A stretch of 64,000 nt of DNA from a virus. A model generated the notes under the pieces. That model had not been told where the DNA came from. It did no database searches and worked only from the letters and a program-made list of their open reading frames with translations. This document shows positions 45,140 to 54,275 of the stretch, piece by piece. The position numbers and the translations under genes are program-made. Location: the IMG/VR virus record IMGVR_UViG_3300043570_001741, positions 62,001 through 126,000 of that record; one strand, written 5' to 3'. Each line of letters opens with the position of its first letter. The first letter of the stretch is position 1.

Positions 45140-45411
45140 AAGATGTGCAAAAAGAAATCCTTCTGATTGCTCAGGAGGAATGTGCAGAGGTCACCCAAGC
45201 TATTTCTAAAGTGTTTCGTTTCGGTATTGAGGCCAAATATAATGGCAAAACCAATCGTGAGCGCTTAACGGAAGAAGTTGGTGACCTTCTTTGCATGATT
45301 GATTTGATGGTTGAAAGAAAAATCATTGATGATACAAATGTACATGAAGCTATGCTAGCTAAAAAAGCAAAATTACAAACTTGGTCAAATATCTTTGGAG
45401 AAAATAAATGA
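45136..45411 (+). CDS. MazG-like nucleotide pyrophosphohydrolase
   Basis: 91 residues. EECAEVTQAISK and LTEEVGDLLCMIDLM give the EExxE and ExxD metal motifs of MazG. Phage MazG enzymes hydrolyse dNTPs or other nucleotides. It is coupled by ATGA on both sides. Confidence 0.82.
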   Translation: MKDVQKEILLIAQEECAEVTQAISKVFRFGIEAKYNGKTNRERLTEEVGDLLCMIDLMVERKIIDDTNVHEAMLAKKAKLQTWSNIFGENK

Positions 45412-45848
45412 GTTATATAATTACACTTGAGAACGATCCAGAAACTGGCGATTTGATTTTGCCATTGCCAGATGAATTGTTGAGAGAAGCTGGTTGGCAA
45501 ACTGGCGACACTTTAGACTGGAAAGATAATGGTGATGGAACATTCACTATGACTAAAAAAGAAGAAACTGAATGGGTACTTGTTGAAGCTATCTCTCAGT
45601 TCCGTGAACGCTATATGGTCGAAGTGCCAAAAGGCAAAGCAGAATGGGCTCTTGATACTGTAACCCTGAATGAAGCACAAGAATTTAGCCAAGAACATCT
45701 TGGTGAAGTGATTGTCTCTCACCGTGTTGTATCATTTGATGAAGCCTTGGAAATGTGTGATAAAGATAATCACTATTGTAAAGATTGGGACAATGAGCAC
45801 AAGATAAGAGCCTTCTTTTCAAAAGAAGGCGTAAAGTATGACGTATGA
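45408..45848 (+). CDS. AbrB-like N-terminal domain protein
   Basis: 146 residues. The first 50 (LPLPDELLREAGWQTGDTLDWKDNGDGTFTMTK) resemble the AbrB/MazE swapped-hairpin DNA-binding fold. The rest is an acidic domain with RVVSFDEALEMC. It may be a transcription regulator. The stop overlaps the next start as ATGA. Confidence 0.7.
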   Translation: MSYIITLENDPETGDLILPLPDELLREAGWQTGDTLDWKDNGDGTFTMTKKEETEWVLVEAISQFRERYMVEVPKGKAEWALDTVTLNEAQEFSQEHLGEVIVSHRVVSFDEALEMCDKDNHYCKDWDNEHKIRAFFSKEGVKYDV

Positions 45849-46393
45849 ATATTTTTTACCTAGACCATGATGTTTTAAAATGTGCTAAGATGCACAATGA
45901 CAAACACACAGTTAAAATGATTCTTGAATATGCTCAATTACTTTCTACTGCTCATCGTTATCTTGATGGTAATATCGTTACTGGCCTCAGTAAAACTGGT
46001 CGTAAACAAGTTAGATATGTACTTTCTGATAATCGTGAATCTATTTTGTATAGTGCTACTCATATCAACCATCCTTCAGCAATTTGGGTGAGACAGACAC
46101 ATGAGAATTATCGATGGTTGCAAGCTATGCTTGTAGCACTATGTGGTGAGTATTCTTATCGTTATGGTAAAATTCATAAATCTGAACGTGATGGTTTAGT
46201 TGACCAATTAGCACAGGTGCCAAATTCAATACCATTTGGCACATTTACTGAACCAACTCCTGCGATGCCTGATGAAGTGAAAGTTGCAGGCGATTCTATA
46301 GCTTCTTATCGTAGTTACTATATAAACAACAAGGCGCATTTAGCGTCATGGAAAAAGCGTAATCAACCGGAGTGGTATAGTGCCCTTGTATAG
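45845..46393 (+). CDS. Conserved phage protein (HNDKHTVKMILEYAQ type)
   Basis: 182 residues. The opening NIFYLDHDVLKCAKMHNDKHTVKMILEYAQLLSTAHR is strongly conserved in T4-like phages, with several His and Cys. HPSAIWVRQTHENYRW and the final WKKRNQPEW are also typical. The activity is not known. Confidence 0.78.
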   Translation: MNIFYLDHDVLKCAKMHNDKHTVKMILEYAQLLSTAHRYLDGNIVTGLSKTGRKQVRYVLSDNRESILYSATHINHPSAIWVRQTHENYRWLQAMLVALCGEYSYRYGKIHKSERDGLVDQLAQVPNSIPFGTFTEPTPAMPDEVKVAGDSIASYRSYYINNKAHLASWKKRNQPEWYSALV

Positions 46394-46673
46394 TTTTTTA
46401 GACACCGAAACAGGTGAAGAATTTGAATCATTTATGAGCATTTCTGCTCGTGAAGAATATCTACAAACCAATCCAACAATTCATTCAGTTGTAACATCGG
46501 CTGCAATTGTTAGTGGAGTTTCCGTTACTGGTAAAGTGCCTGATGGATTCAAAGAAGTGCTTTCTAAAATTTCAGAGAATCACAAATCAAGTGAAGTTGC
46601 TAGTCGTCATGGCCAGCGTTCATCAAAAGAAATTAAGACCAAACAATTGGTTGATAAACACATAGGAAGATAA
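46380..46673 (+). CDS. FmdB-related conserved phage protein
   Basis: 97 residues overlapping the previous gene by 14 bases. YSFLDTETGEEFESFMSISAREEYLQTNP follows a phage family that resembles the FmdB zinc ribbon with the Cys residues lost. The Lys-rich C-terminus ends KHIGR. Confidence 0.65.
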   Translation: MPLYSFLDTETGEEFESFMSISAREEYLQTNPTIHSVVTSAAIVSGVSVTGKVPDGFKEVLSKISENHKSSEVASRHGQRSSKEIKTKQLVDKHIGR

Positions 46674-46675
46674 GT

Positions 46676-47368
46676 TTGGCATTTAATCATGTAAAATTGA
46701 AAGAGTTGGATTTCGATTTAAAAGCAATTACAACTGATAGTGGTCGTCAATATCTAACACCTGATGGCCATTCTTTTCCATCCGTAACCACAGTATTGTC
46801 GGATTATAATAAGAAGGCTTTATTTGAATGGCGTGAAAGAGTTGGTGCTGAAGAAGCAAATAGAATTGCAGCCAAAGCCTCAAGTCGTGGAACAAAGTTA
46901 CATACAATATGTGAAAACTATTTGATGAATGAATTGACTCCTATAAAAATGACATCCATGATGCCAGATACCAAAGAGTTGTTTCTGTCTTTGAAACCAC
47001 ATATTGATACGAACATTGGTAATGTATATTCAATTGAACAAGCATTGTATTCAACTCGCCTCAGATTGGCAGGCCGTGTTGATTGTATTGCAGAATGGAA
47101 TGGCCAACTATCAGTGATTGACTTTAAAACTTCTACTAGAGAAAAGTCAGAAGAAGGTATTTTAAATTACTTCATGCAATGTACAGCTTATGCAACCATG
47201 TTTGAAGAAATTACACATAAACCAATCAATCAATTGGTGGTTGCTATTGCAGTTGCTGATGGTAGTAATCAAATTTTTGTTAAAGAGAAAAGTCAACATT
47301 ACATTGATTCTTTAGATAGTTACATTGCTAAGTATTGGAAGAAAAAGTATAAACAACAAGGTGAATGA
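46676..47368 (+). CDS. PD-(D/E)XK exonuclease, MGME1/RecB-like
   Basis: 230 residues from a TTG start preceded by AGGAAG. FPSVTTVLS, RGTKLHTICENYL, RLAGRVDCIAEWNGQLSVIDFKTS (the D...DxK active site) and YFMQCTAYATMF follow RecB-type exonucleases found in T4-like phages. TTG is accepted because the conserved N-terminus begins directly after it. Confidence 0.83.
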   Translation: MAFNHVKLKELDFDLKAITTDSGRQYLTPDGHSFPSVTTVLSDYNKKALFEWRERVGAEEANRIAAKASSRGTKLHTICENYLMNELTPIKMTSMMPDTKELFLSLKPHIDTNIGNVYSIEQALYSTRLRLAGRVDCIAEWNGQLSVIDFKTSTREKSEEGILNYFMQCTAYATMFEEITHKPINQLVVAIAVADGSNQIFVKEKSQHYIDSLDSYIAKYWKKKYKQQGE

Positions 47369-47369
47369 A

Positions 47370-47735
47370 ATGCCAATTACACGTAAACAAGGTTTTATAG
47401 AAAAAGGTTGGGGACACGAACTTATTTGGGCCACGAATGATAAATATGCTGGTAAGTTGCTGAAGTTTAACAAAGATGCCAGATTCAGCATGCACTTCCA
47501 TTCCGTTAAAGATGAAACATGGTATGTTTTGTCTGGTAAATTCGAAGTGAAATATATTCTAACCAAAGACGCTTCAATCAAGTCTCAAATTCTGGAACCA
47601 GGTTCTGTTTGGCGAAACGAACCTCTTGAACCTCATCAAATCATCTGCCTAGAGGAAGGCACAATCATAGAAGTTAGCACACCAGATTCCGTTGAGGATA
47701 ACTATCGTGTGTTTCCTGGAGATTCTCAGAAATGA
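47370..47735 (+). CDS. Cupin-fold protein, sugar-isomerase-like
   Basis: 121 residues from ATG 47370. GWGHELIWATNDKYAGKLLKF followed by HFHSVKDETWYVLSGKFEV and EPLEPHQIICLEEGTIIEVST is close to the cupin domain of mannose-6-phosphate isomerase type II. It may handle a sugar nucleotide. It overlaps the next gene by ATGA. Confidence 0.78.
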   Translation: MPITRKQGFIEKGWGHELIWATNDKYAGKLLKFNKDARFSMHFHSVKDETWYVLSGKFEVKYILTKDASIKSQILEPGSVWRNEPLEPHQIICLEEGTIIEVSTPDSVEDNYRVFPGDSQK

Positions 47736-48403
47736 AAGTTTACATAAGCAAGTATCGATATCACTGGATATCACCATATCATATCTTAGAAAAGGTTTGT
47801 TTTTGGGAAAAAGACAACGATGTGTTTTACAACCATGAAGAAAAGCCTGGTAACAAGTATGACAAATGGGTGAATCGTTTAAACCCTATCTGTAAAGCTT
47901 TACATAAGTTTTTAGATTTTGTTCATCCTAAAATTGACTATGTGAAGGTTGATAGATGGGACACTTGGTCAATGGATCACACCCTTGGTATGATTGCTTT
48001 GCCAATGTTGAAACAATTGCAAACAAGCAAACACGGTGCACCAAATGTCGATGATGAAGATGTGCCAGATGAATTGAAATCCACTTCAGCTCCACCAAAA
48101 GAGAATGAATGGGATACAGATGAGAACTGGCATAAGCGCTGGGATTGGGTAATGAATGAAATGATTTTTGCATTCGAACATCACCTTGACACTAAGTGGG
48201 AAGAAGCATATTCTAAAGGCAAATGGAGTACAAGAAGTGAAGCCTGTAAGTGGGATGAAAATAAGAAACCAAAGATGTTTAAAATGGTTTACAATGATGA
48301 CCACACACATGAAACTGATTATGAAGCTCTAAAGATTGTACATGAAAGAATTGCAAATGGTTTTAAGCTGTTTGGTAAGTATTATCGAAACCTTTGGGAC
48401 TAA
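47732..48403 (+). CDS. Conserved phage protein (VDRWDTWSMDHTLG type)
   Basis: 223 residues. VKVDRWDTWSMDHTLGMIALPMLKQL, HGAPNVDDEDVPDELKS and the C-terminal KLFGKYYRNLWD block are strikingly conserved across large phages of many hosts. Trp, His and acidic residues abound. The role remains unknown. Confidence 0.85.
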   Translation: MKVYISKYRYHWISPYHILEKVCFWEKDNDVFYNHEEKPGNKYDKWVNRLNPICKALHKFLDFVHPKIDYVKVDRWDTWSMDHTLGMIALPMLKQLQTSKHGAPNVDDEDVPDELKSTSAPPKENEWDTDENWHKRWDWVMNEMIFAFEHHLDTKWEEAYSKGKWSTRSEACKWDENKKPKMFKMVYNDDHTHETDYEALKIVHERIANGFKLFGKYYRNLWD

Positions 48404-48418
48404 AAAAGAAAGGATAGG

Positions 48419-48982
48419 ATGAAAAGTAAACCAATACTTTTTAGTCTTATATTTGCAACTCTAATTATAACGTTATCGTTTGTAAATATAAACAAATACA
48501 ATTTGCCAATCAAAGCACCATTTAGCTCATTGGCACCAGATGTAAAAAAACAAATCACATGTCTAGCCGAAAATATATATTTTGAAGCAGCACATGAACC
48601 TATTGAAGGCCAAACAGCAGTAGCTTTCGTTACATTTAATAGGTTACAAACAGGCAATTATGCAAATTCAATATGTGAGGTCGTACAACAAAAAACTGGC
48701 AATGTTTGTCAATTTTCGTGGTACTGTGATAAGACTATTACCTCAAAGCGCTTGACAATCAAGCATACTCCGTTGTATAATGATATATTAGAGATGTCCA
48801 CTAATCTTTATCTAAATTTTGAAAGAACGAAAGATGTAACAAACGGAGCAACTTATTATCATGCTGATTATGTAAACCCTGAGTGGTCTAAACTTAAAAA
48901 GGAGAAACAAATTGGCAGGCATATTTTCTACAAAAGCAAAGGTGACAAAATTGACAGAAACAAAGGAATTATCTATGAATAA
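48419..48982 (+). CDS. SleB-like cell-wall hydrolase (Hydrolase_2)
   Basis: 187 residues. A hydrophobic N-terminal segment (ILFSLIFATLIITLSFV) is followed by LAENIYFEAAHEPIEGQTAVAFVTFNR, the SleB glutamate signature, and NGATYYHADYV near the end. It may degrade peptidoglycan as a second lysin anchored or exported to the periplasm. AAAGGATAGG precedes the start. Confidence 0.85.
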   Translation: MKSKPILFSLIFATLIITLSFVNINKYNLPIKAPFSSLAPDVKKQITCLAENIYFEAAHEPIEGQTAVAFVTFNRLQTGNYANSICEVVQQKTGNVCQFSWYCDKTITSKRLTIKHTPLYNDILEMSTNLYLNFERTKDVTNGATYYHADYVNPEWSKLKKEKQIGRHIFYKSKGDKIDRNKGIIYE

Positions 48983-49187
48983 AGATTTGATTACAATATG
49001 TGTATCAATAATTATTGTTGTTTGTACCGCAATCATTGGTGCATTCATCTATAATATCAATGACAGAAACAACATGGCGAAAAACATTGAAGCAGCGATT
49101 GCTAAAGGTGTTGATCCGCTATCTGTAAAGTGTGCATATGAAACGCACACAAACCCAACCTGCATTACATATGCAATGAAAAAGTAA
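48975..49187 (+). CDS. Small membrane protein, 70 aa
   Basis: ATG 48975 overlaps the hydrolase stop by 8 bases. One membrane helix (ITICVSIIIVVCTAIIGAF) is followed by IEAAIAKGVDPLSVKCAYE, a tract conserved in T4-like phages. Two Cys residues lie in the tail. Confidence 0.7.
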   Translation: MNKDLITICVSIIIVVCTAIIGAFIYNINDRNNMAKNIEAAIAKGVDPLSVKCAYETHTNPTCITYAMKK

Positions 49188-49201
49188 ACTAGGAGTATAT
49201 T

Positions 49202-49474
49202 ATGGCTATCCAGCAAGTGAGTGTCAATCAATTATCTAACCCAGCCGACCGAGATAAACTATTAAAAGTTATCCGTGAATGTTCTGATGCGATGGTTCGA
49301 GCGTCAGCGGAGAAAGACTTTATCAAAGAAGCAACCGCTGATATCAGCAAACAATTACAGTTACCTAAGAAAATCGTTCAACGAATGGTTAAGGTTTACT
49401 GGAAACAAAATTACGATGAAGAAGTGGCAGTCCACGACCAATTTGAAACTTTATATGAAACGGTGGTGAAATAA
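49202..49474 (+). CDS. dsbA: DsbA-like dsDNA-binding late-transcription protein
   Basis: 90 residues, the size of T4 DsbA (89). LLKVIRECSDAMVRASAEKDFIKEA, then LPKKIVQRMVKVYWKQ and FETLYETV follow the T4 DsbA pattern. T4 DsbA binds dsDNA near late promoters. The context agrees: gp33, gp59 and gp32 follow as in T4. A TAGGAG site precedes the start. Confidence 0.72.
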   Translation: MAIQQVSVNQLSNPADRDKLLKVIRECSDAMVRASAEKDFIKEATADISKQLQLPKKIVQRMVKVYWKQNYDEEVAVHDQFETLYETVVK

Positions 49475-49887
49475 TGCCTAAATTTATCTTAACATGTGAG
49501 CACGATTATCCTACTGGCTCAAGAAACACATTAGAGTTTGAAGCTGACTTTTTACCAACTGTACTCGAACACTTTAGACAATTCTTAAAAGGTTGTACAT
49601 TTGAGTTTGATGGTGAGTTGGAAATTGTTGATGTTGACTATAGCCAAAAACCATCAGAAGATGAGTGTGAAGAAGATTATTCTGTTGCAGGTTCCCAAGC
49701 ATTCAATACCATGGCTGGTAATTTGATTCAACCTAAACAAAATGTAACAACTGAAGATTTTTGGAATGAAGCTCCATCTATCGGTGCATTCAACACAAGC
49801 AGTCCTAAATGTCCTGTGTGTGGTTTGCCAGAATCAATTATGAAGCGTAGCGTGTGCTTTGATAAAAACTGTGGACTTAAAAAATAA
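49474..49887 (+). CDS. Conserved phage protein with C-terminal zinc ribbon
   Basis: 137 residues. FILTCEHDYPTGSRNTLEFEADFL, LEHFRQFLKGCTFEFDG and a final CPVCGLPE...CFDKNCG zinc ribbon. Proteins of this form stand between dsbA-like and gp33 genes in T4-like phages. It is coupled to both neighbours. Confidence 0.7.
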   Translation: MPKFILTCEHDYPTGSRNTLEFEADFLPTVLEHFRQFLKGCTFEFDGELEIVDVDYSQKPSEDECEEDYSVAGSQAFNTMAGNLIQPKQNVTTEDFWNEAPSIGAFNTSSPKCPVCGLPESIMKRSVCFDKNCGLKK

Positions 49888-50111
49888 TGCCAACAAGAGA
49901 TGAAATGGTTAAATTCGCCAAAGCAATTGATGTTATTGTTGCTAGAACGGATTACAATTACATTGAAGCCATTCTGGAACATTGTAAAGAAACCGGTCTT
50001 GAACTTGAGATTGCAGCTACTCTAGTAAACGCTAATCTTAAATCTAAGATTGAGAATGATGCAATGGATAATAATATGTTGAAAGAAAAGGGTGCTAGAC
50101 TTCCTATATGA
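49887..50111 (+). CDS. 33: Late transcription coactivator gp33
   Basis: 74 residues, close to gp33 of cyanophages. PTRDEMVKFAKAIDVIVARTDYNYIEAILEHC, then a conserved LEIAATLVNANLKSKIE helix. T4 gp33 bridges RNA polymerase and the gp45 clamp at TATAAATA late promoters, which occur in this window. The stop overlaps gp59 as ATGA. Confidence 0.75.
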   Translation: MPTRDEMVKFAKAIDVIVARTDYNYIEAILEHCKETGLELEIAATLVNANLKSKIENDAMDNNMLKEKGARLPI

Positions 50112-50701
50112 CTGGTTATGAAACCTTTGGTTTATATCAAGCACTTAAATTACACTTTACACAAGAATCATATGACTTCTTTAAGTACAATGGTAAAACT
50201 AATGTAAGTGTGACCACATTCGACAATAGAAAAGACAAGTATCATTTCCATAAACTTTCTCGTAGATTATCTCAAAAAGAAGATATGATTGATTTCATTG
50301 TTGCTAATCTTATTGAAGATGGAAATACTTGGGTCGGCTCTCTTTTGACAGAAGATGCTGAAGTGAATTATCGCAAGCACCAGAAGGTTATACAATCAAT
50401 TTCCTATATTTTTGAAAATGAATGTAGGAATGTCTTTAGTGGACTTGATAATCCAAACGAAGCATTGAAGACAGAAGGTGATTATCCTTTACTACTGAAA
50501 AGTGGTCTAAGGAAAGAAGTAAGTATTGAAACTGTTTGCCTATTAAATAATGTTCTTGGTTTTGTACCGATGTGGTCACGTAAGATTGCTGATACGATAC
50601 ATTGGCCTAATTACAGGATGAAATTGCTCAAGTATGCCGCATTCCTTCCTAAGGATGATGTAAAATATAAGTTATTATTAAAGAAAGTATTAGATACATG
50701 A
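50108..50701 (+). CDS. 59: Helicase loader gp59
   Basis: 197 residues. TGYETFGLYQALKLHFTQESYDFFKYNGKT is the T4 gp59 opening, followed by a basic DKYHFHKLSRRL helix and an all-helical C-terminus. gp59 loads the gp41 helicase at forks with gp32, which lies 560 bases downstream. Confidence 0.88.
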   Translation: MTGYETFGLYQALKLHFTQESYDFFKYNGKTNVSVTTFDNRKDKYHFHKLSRRLSQKEDMIDFIVANLIEDGNTWVGSLLTEDAEVNYRKHQKVIQSISYIFENECRNVFSGLDNPNEALKTEGDYPLLLKSGLRKEVSIETVCLLNNVLGFVPMWSRKIADTIHWPNYRMKLLKYAAFLPKDDVKYKLLLKKVLDT

Positions 50702-51183
50702 AGGTAACTAAAATTTATTTGGATATGGATGGTGTTCTTTGCCATTTCCAAAAACGTTTCAATGAGTTGTTCGGTGTACAATCATCCGAAGTTCGTAATC
50801 GTAAAAACTTTACTGAACATTGGCCATTGTTTGTTGCACAAGAACAATTTGAAACACTTGAGTGGTTCCCAGGCGCTCATGAGCTTTTGGAATTTGTAAA
50901 CGCTTCTGGAATTGAGATTGAGATTCTTTCTTCCTCAGGCGGTGAAAGATTCCACACCGAAGTTCAGAAACAAAAGAACGTGTGGTTGAAAAGTAAAGGT
51001 ATTGATTATCCTGTCAATATCGTTCCGGGTCGTAAGTTTAAATCAGACTATGCAACACCGACCACAATTTTAATTGACGATACTGAGGATATTATTGTCA
51101 ATTTCAACGCTGCTGGAGGTATTGGTATTCTTCACAAAGATATCAATGAAACTTTAGACAGACTCAGGATTCTACTTAAATGA
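50698..51183 (+). CDS. 5'(3')-deoxyribonucleotidase-like HAD phosphatase
   Basis: 161 residues. DMDGVLCHF is HAD motif I, LSSSGG motif II, and TILIDDTED motif IV, as in the 5'(3')-deoxyribonucleotidase (NT5C) family. It probably removes phosphate from dNMPs. It is coupled by ATGA to gene 59. It differs from T4, which has no such gene here. Confidence 0.83.
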   Translation: MKVTKIYLDMDGVLCHFQKRFNELFGVQSSEVRNRKNFTEHWPLFVAQEQFETLEWFPGAHELLEFVNASGIEIEILSSSGGERFHTEVQKQKNVWLKSKGIDYPVNIVPGRKFKSDYATPTTILIDDTEDIIVNFNAAGGIGILHKDINETLDRLRILLK

Positions 51184-51189
51184 TATACT
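51181..51189 (+). promoter_or_regulatory. Possible extended -10 promoter for gp32
   Basis: TGATATACT at 51181-51189 repeats the extended -10 of the RNase H promoter, at the end of the nucleotidase gene and 72 bases before the gp32 ATG. There is no clear -35. The gap also holds other A/T-rich -10 candidates, so the start point is uncertain. Confidence 0.3.
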
Positions 51190-51260
51190 AAATAATGGTA
51201 CATTATGATATTGTGGATAAAACTTATACTACGTAATACAATTTATACAAGGAAAAATAT

Positions 51261-52148
51261 ATGACTTCATTTGCTAACCTCAAGCGTAACCGCAACTCAT
51301 TTGAGAAGCTCTCAAAAGCGGTAGAAGCAACCTCAACAGGTTCAGACGCAAACTCCAAAGATGACAATCGTTTCTGGCAACCAGAAGTAGATAAGGCAGG
51401 TAACGGCATGGCTGTTATTCGCTTCTTGCCTGCACCTGCTGTTGATGGTGATGATGCACTTCCATGGGTTCGCACATTCAGCCACGGATTTCAAGGTCCA
51501 GGCGGATGGTTTATTGATAACTGCTTGACAACTCTTAATGAGAAGTGTCCAGTTTGTGAACACAATAACACATTGTGGAATTCAGGAATTGAAGCTAACA
51601 AAGATATCGCTCGTAAACAAAAGCGTAAACTATCTTATGTTGCTAACATTTTGGTTGTGTCAGACCCTAGCAATCCTTCTAACGAAGGCCAAATCAAACT
51701 GTTTAAGTTTGGTAAGAAAATCTTTGACAAGATTACAGAAGCAATGAATCCAGATTTTGCTGATGAAACACCAGTTAACCCATTTGATATGTGGGAAGGT
51801 GCTAACTTCAAGTTGAAGATTCGTAATGTCGAAGGCTATCGGAATTATGACAAATCAGAATTTGCTGATGTGTCTGCTTTGTTTGATGGCAACGATGAGA
51901 AACTTGAAGAACTGTGGAAGAAAGAATTCTCTTTGAAGGATTTCACAGAACGTAAAAACTTCAAACCTTATGACCAATTGAAAGGTCGTTTGGATAAGGT
52001 TCTTGGTTTTAGTGGTGCACCTATCGCTAAGACAAAGGCTGAAGATACAGTTGCAACATTTAAAGATGATGTTTCTGTATTGGATAAACCAATTCAATCT
52101 GACGATGATGACCTGGATTATTTCAAGTCACTCGCTGAATCAGATTAA
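51261..52148 (+). CDS. 32: Single-stranded DNA-binding protein gp32
   Basis: 295 residues. The basic N-terminal LAST-like tract (LKRNRNSFEKLSKA), an OB-fold core with a zinc site (Cys residues in DNCLTTLNEKCPVC and the nearby His), and an acidic C-terminal tail (SDDDDLDYF) match T4 gp32. It coats ssDNA in replication and recombination. AAGGAAAAATAT precedes the start. Confidence 0.93.
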   Translation: MTSFANLKRNRNSFEKLSKAVEATSTGSDANSKDDNRFWQPEVDKAGNGMAVIRFLPAPAVDGDDALPWVRTFSHGFQGPGGWFIDNCLTTLNEKCPVCEHNNTLWNSGIEANKDIARKQKRKLSYVANILVVSDPSNPSNEGQIKLFKFGKKIFDKITEAMNPDFADETPVNPFDMWEGANFKLKIRNVEGYRNYDKSEFADVSALFDGNDEKLEELWKKEFSLKDFTERKNFKPYDQLKGRLDKVLGFSGAPIAKTKAEDTVATFKDDVSVLDKPIQSDDDDLDYFKSLAESD

Positions 52149-52170
52149 ATAAATCCCATGCAAGTGTGCA

Positions 52171-52193
52171 ACCCCGCTTCGGCGGGGTTTTTT
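52171..52193 (+). terminator. Rho-independent terminator after gp32
   Basis: ACCCCGC-TTCG-GCGGGGT stem-loop followed by a T6 run. It separates the forward gp32 unit from the convergent tail genes, whose last stop lies at 52192-52194. The stem-loop nearly matches the one at 12578. Confidence 0.88.
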
Positions 52194-54093
52194 ATGCGAC
52201 TCTACCAAACAAGGTAGTAAACACATCATCGAATGCTGATGGTATGTTTGGAGTGCCTTGAGTTCCTTGGCCACCGCCACCAGTTTTACTGTTGTTGGTG
52301 GTATTATTGTTTATGATAGTTGTTCCCGCTTGACCAGCACTTGCTACTTGTACTGAAGAAGTTGTTAATGCACTACCTGTTGATGGTCTAGGTGGAACCT
52401 GAGATGCGGATGCTACCATTGTTGAACTTGGAGGTGCAACAGAAGGAGAATAACCAGCAAACATGGTAGATTCTTCAGTTCTTCTTTTAACTAAACCAGT
52501 ATTTACAACATTTGAAGCTTTATTATATTCTAATATTTTTTGACCAATTTGTTCATTTGTTCTTGTTCCATTAGCTGTTAAAGAATTTAGAGAACCTGAT
52601 CCTAAATTGTAAACAAAAGAAGTTAGTGCATCCTTTTGGCCTTGATTCCAATCATATTTATTTTTCTTAGCAAAATTGTCAACAAAATCAACATCTTTTT
52701 TCAATCTTTCTCTTAAACGACTATCGGCTTCTTTCTCAGTGATAACTTCATTCTCACTATTAGCTTTTGTTCCATATCCTATAGACCATTGTTTATGATC
52801 CCAAATAGCCTTTGCTGTAAATCCTTCTTTTTTCTTCACATAGTTAACCAAATCTTCACTCAAACCATCTGATGGAACTGGAGTTGGACTAAGTTGTTCT
52901 GCTGTTGGCCCACCTTGGCCACCACGACCAGCACCTGCTCCACCATCGGACGTTGGTGTGGGTGCAATCTTCATTCTTCTCATTTCAGCTGCATCAATAC
53001 TTCCATCTGCTTGGCTTTTTAATGCATCGGCATGTTGTATATCTTGCTGTTCTTTAACGACACGAGATTCTTTAATTTCGATAGCTCTTTTACCTAATGC
53101 TTCAGCCTCAGCAATTTTAGCACGCAATTCATCTTTAGTCCTTATTTCACCTGAGGTAAAGTCAGATAGCTCTTCATCGGTTCTATCATCTTTTAGATAG
53201 GATTTCAATTCATCATTTATTAAAAAAGTTCTTCTTGCAACTTTTGATGATTGACTACCCCTGTCTTGAGCTATACGCAAATCAGTTTTTGCTTTTGTAT
53301 TAGCTTCTGAATTTTTCTTATCAATTAAGTCCATTAACCATTTTGCAGCCAACAGGCCACCAACAAGGCCTAAAAATACTGGACTTGTTAGTAAAGGTAA
53401 TAATGTACGAAATACGGTACTTATACCTTTAATAACATCTAAGCCAAGGCCAAATACTTTTACTAAATTATCTGGAGAAAATATTGATCCCAATGTTGCA
53501 GTAATTGCTGAAACAATTGTTCCACCAAGTGTTAAAAGTGGTGCAAAAAGTGTTGATAAGAATCCTAAGATTCCAGTGTTCTTTTCTGGTTCTTTTGATG
53601 TTACTGGTGTTGGTGCCACACCTTTTTGTTTGCCAAATTGTGTCTCATAAGCAGATTCACGCTCACTAGATTTTCTGAAGTACATATCAGCTTTATTGGT
53701 TGCTTCTCCGCCTTGGAGTTTAACCAGTTTGACAATGTTCTGTCTCATCACATTCATGTCTCTAGCTATATCAGGTAGAGTCATTGAATTTTTTGCAGCC
53801 AGCTGTGTGTTTAAACTTACATTTCTTGTTTCATTTGTTAACCCATCTATCTTAGATTCCAATTGCATTGTTGAAATCTGAGGAGCCGGTGCAGATAAAG
53901 ATGTTGGTGATTTACCAGTTGTTCGAGTTGCAGAATATGTTTTGAACAGAGATGGCGCAATGGCAGCTGCCAATCCTTTTTGATTGAACATTCGTCTTGG
54001 GTCAATTTTCTCTAAGGCTCTTTTACCCAAAGCTGATGCTATTCCACCACCTTTTGCTTTTTCTGATTTATAAATTTCTGCTAATCTTGACAT
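52192..54093 (-). CDS. 29: Tape measure / hub protein with lysozyme domain
   Basis: 633 residues. The N-terminal 160 are helical, hydrophobic segments fill about 173-258, coiled coil about 265-365, then a Gly/Pro linker. Residues 410-545 are a T4-lysozyme-like (GH24) domain with Glu423, Asp432 and SIGYG at 437-441 in place of TIGIG. The position after gp26/gp51 suggests the tape measure (T4 gp29). The lysozyme is here rather than in gp5. Confidence 0.75.
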   Translation of the reverse strand: MSRLAEIYKSEKAKGGGIASALGKRALEKIDPRRMFNQKGLAAAIAPSLFKTYSATRTTGKSPTSLSAPAPQISTMQLESKIDGLTNETRNVSLNTQLAAKNSMTLPDIARDMNVMRQNIVKLVKLQGGEATNKADMYFRKSSERESAYETQFGKQKGVAPTPVTSKEPEKNTGILGFLSTLFAPLLTLGGTIVSAITATLGSIFSPDNLVKVFGLGLDVIKGISTVFRTLLPLLTSPVFLGLVGGLLAAKWLMDLIDKKNSEANTKAKTDLRIAQDRGSQSSKVARRTFLINDELKSYLKDDRTDEELSDFTSGEIRTKDELRAKIAEAEALGKRAIEIKESRVVKEQQDIQHADALKSQADGSIDAAEMRRMKIAPTPTSDGGAGAGRGGQGGPTAEQLSPTPVPSDGLSEDLVNYVKKKEGFTAKAIWDHKQWSIGYGTKANSENEVITEKEADSRLRERLKKDVDFVDNFAKKNKYDWNQGQKDALTSFVYNLGSGSLNSLTANGTRTNEQIGQKILEYNKASNVVNTGLVKRRTEESTMFAGYSPSVAPPSSTMVASASQVPPRPSTGSALTTSSVQVASAGQAGTTIINNNTTNNSKTGGGGQGTQGTPNIPSAFDDVFTTLFGRVA

Positions 54094-54225
54094 TTATTTT
54101 GCCTTTTGTTGTTTCAATCTCTCTTTTTCTTCTTCTAAAAACTTCACTAACATATCAATATATACTTGTCGTTCCCAAGGTAACATATTATCCAATTCTG
54201 TCAAACTATATTTGTGGTGTTGCAT
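54094..54225 (-). CDS. 51: gp51-like tail assembly protein (AUG-initiated minimum)
   Basis: 43 residues from the only in-frame ATG: SLTELDNMLPWERQVYIDMLVKFLEEEKERLKQQ, which matches the small gp51-type baseplate-hub assembly proteins of cyanophages. The ATG has no ribosome site, and the same frame stays open upstream to the end of gp26 with a coherent sequence (YDNLGNYYQTNFAL). The natural product may therefore be a gp26-gp51 frameshift fusion. Confidence 0.65.
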   Translation of the reverse strand: MQHHKYSLTELDNMLPWERQVYIDMLVKFLEEEKERLKQQKAK

Positions 54226-54275
54226 TAATGCAAAATTAGTTTGATAGTAATTACCTAGGTTATCATAATTAAAAT

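Noticed and set aside
52171-52193. Terminator as a bidirectional stop for the tail genes
   Set aside because: On the reverse strand the stem is not followed by a strong T run, so only forward termination is supported.
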